Below, one piece after another: positions 63,977 to 64,000 of a stretch of DNA of 64,000 nucleotides (position 1 is its first letter; every line of letters starts with the position of its first letter). The stretch comes from an uncultured Lachnospiraceae bacterium. GTDB lineage: Bacteria > Bacillota > Clostridia > Lachnospirales > Lachnospiraceae. The stretch is from the NCBI GenBank assembly GCA_947625775.1, contig CANQPM010000009.1, forward strand, positions 1 through 64,000. The letters run 5' to 3'. The notes beneath the pieces are model-generated. The model searched no databases, was not told the DNA's origin, and saw nothing but the letters and a program-made list of their open reading frames with translations. The position numbers were made by a program, and so were the translations under genes.

Positions 63977-64000
63977 AAAAAATCCTCCTTATTAACCAGC

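Overview
The window reads as chromosome of a spore-forming member of Clostridia, most probably family Lachnospiraceae. This is an inference from gene content: a SipL-type DUF3794/LysM spore coat protein, a SpoIID/SpoIIQ-like pair, the two-subunit GlgC/GlgD system, GHKL/LytTR signalling, AGGAGG-type ribosome binding sites and many TTG starts. No rRNA or tRNA gene and no complete insertion sequence was recognised.

Region by region. 1-626: remnant of an AAA-ATPase/PD-(D/E)XK gene and AT-rich spacer. 627-10875: pncB, glycogen phosphorylase, an aconitase-family hydratase, then glgC-glgD; glgP and glgC share a very similar -10 region. Between them, 7348-8194 holds copies of a palindromic repeat family. 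11099-17949: SpoIID-like and SpoIIQ-like sporulation genes, an amidohydrolase, a GH9-like lipoprotein, ddl and murF. 18091-21007: plsC (minus strand), a promoter-driven structured RNA with a 6S-like fold, a PrcB-domain lipoprotein and pyrC. 21128-27362: a CcpA-type cre site and a sugar ABC transporter (binding protein and two permeases, no ATPase), an Rpn-type nuclease and a CE12-type acetylesterase, suggesting pectin or other polysaccharide use; an RpiB/LacAB-type isomerase lies at 33041. 27384-30884: pyrK-pyrD and sipL, followed by more palindromic repeats (30925-31280). 31784-35028: an AAA ATPase, an orphan antitoxin-like protein, the isomerase, a small conserved-looking protein and a 2-hydroxyacid dehydrogenase. 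35116-39638: a LytTR/GHKL two-component system with an ABC exporter. 39775-40493: a type III toxin-antitoxin locus (pseudoknot RNA repeats plus a ToxN/CptN-like toxin). 40545-44641: FMN riboswitch and ribD-ribE-ribBA-ribH. 44662-49657: DUF362 protein, a protease-dead HtrA-like membrane protein, yhaM and rlmD. 49618-58720: a mosaic accessory island with broken genes, duplicated gene pieces, a sigma-region-2/WYL fusion, metallophosphatases, a GNAT protein, a P-loop kinase and several unknowns. 58729-63976: a XRE regulator, an unknown gene, a chemotaxis receptor and a sodium:solute symporter.

The most unusual signals are (1) a family of 170-230 bp palindromic elements in which both arms change together between copies, (2) the type III toxin-antitoxin locus with compensatory changes between its two 46-nt units, (3) the sigma/WYL fusion in a recombining island with an 87-bp repeated 3' cassette, and (4) the structured RNA at 18870-19000. 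All calls come from reading the sequence; no database search was possible.
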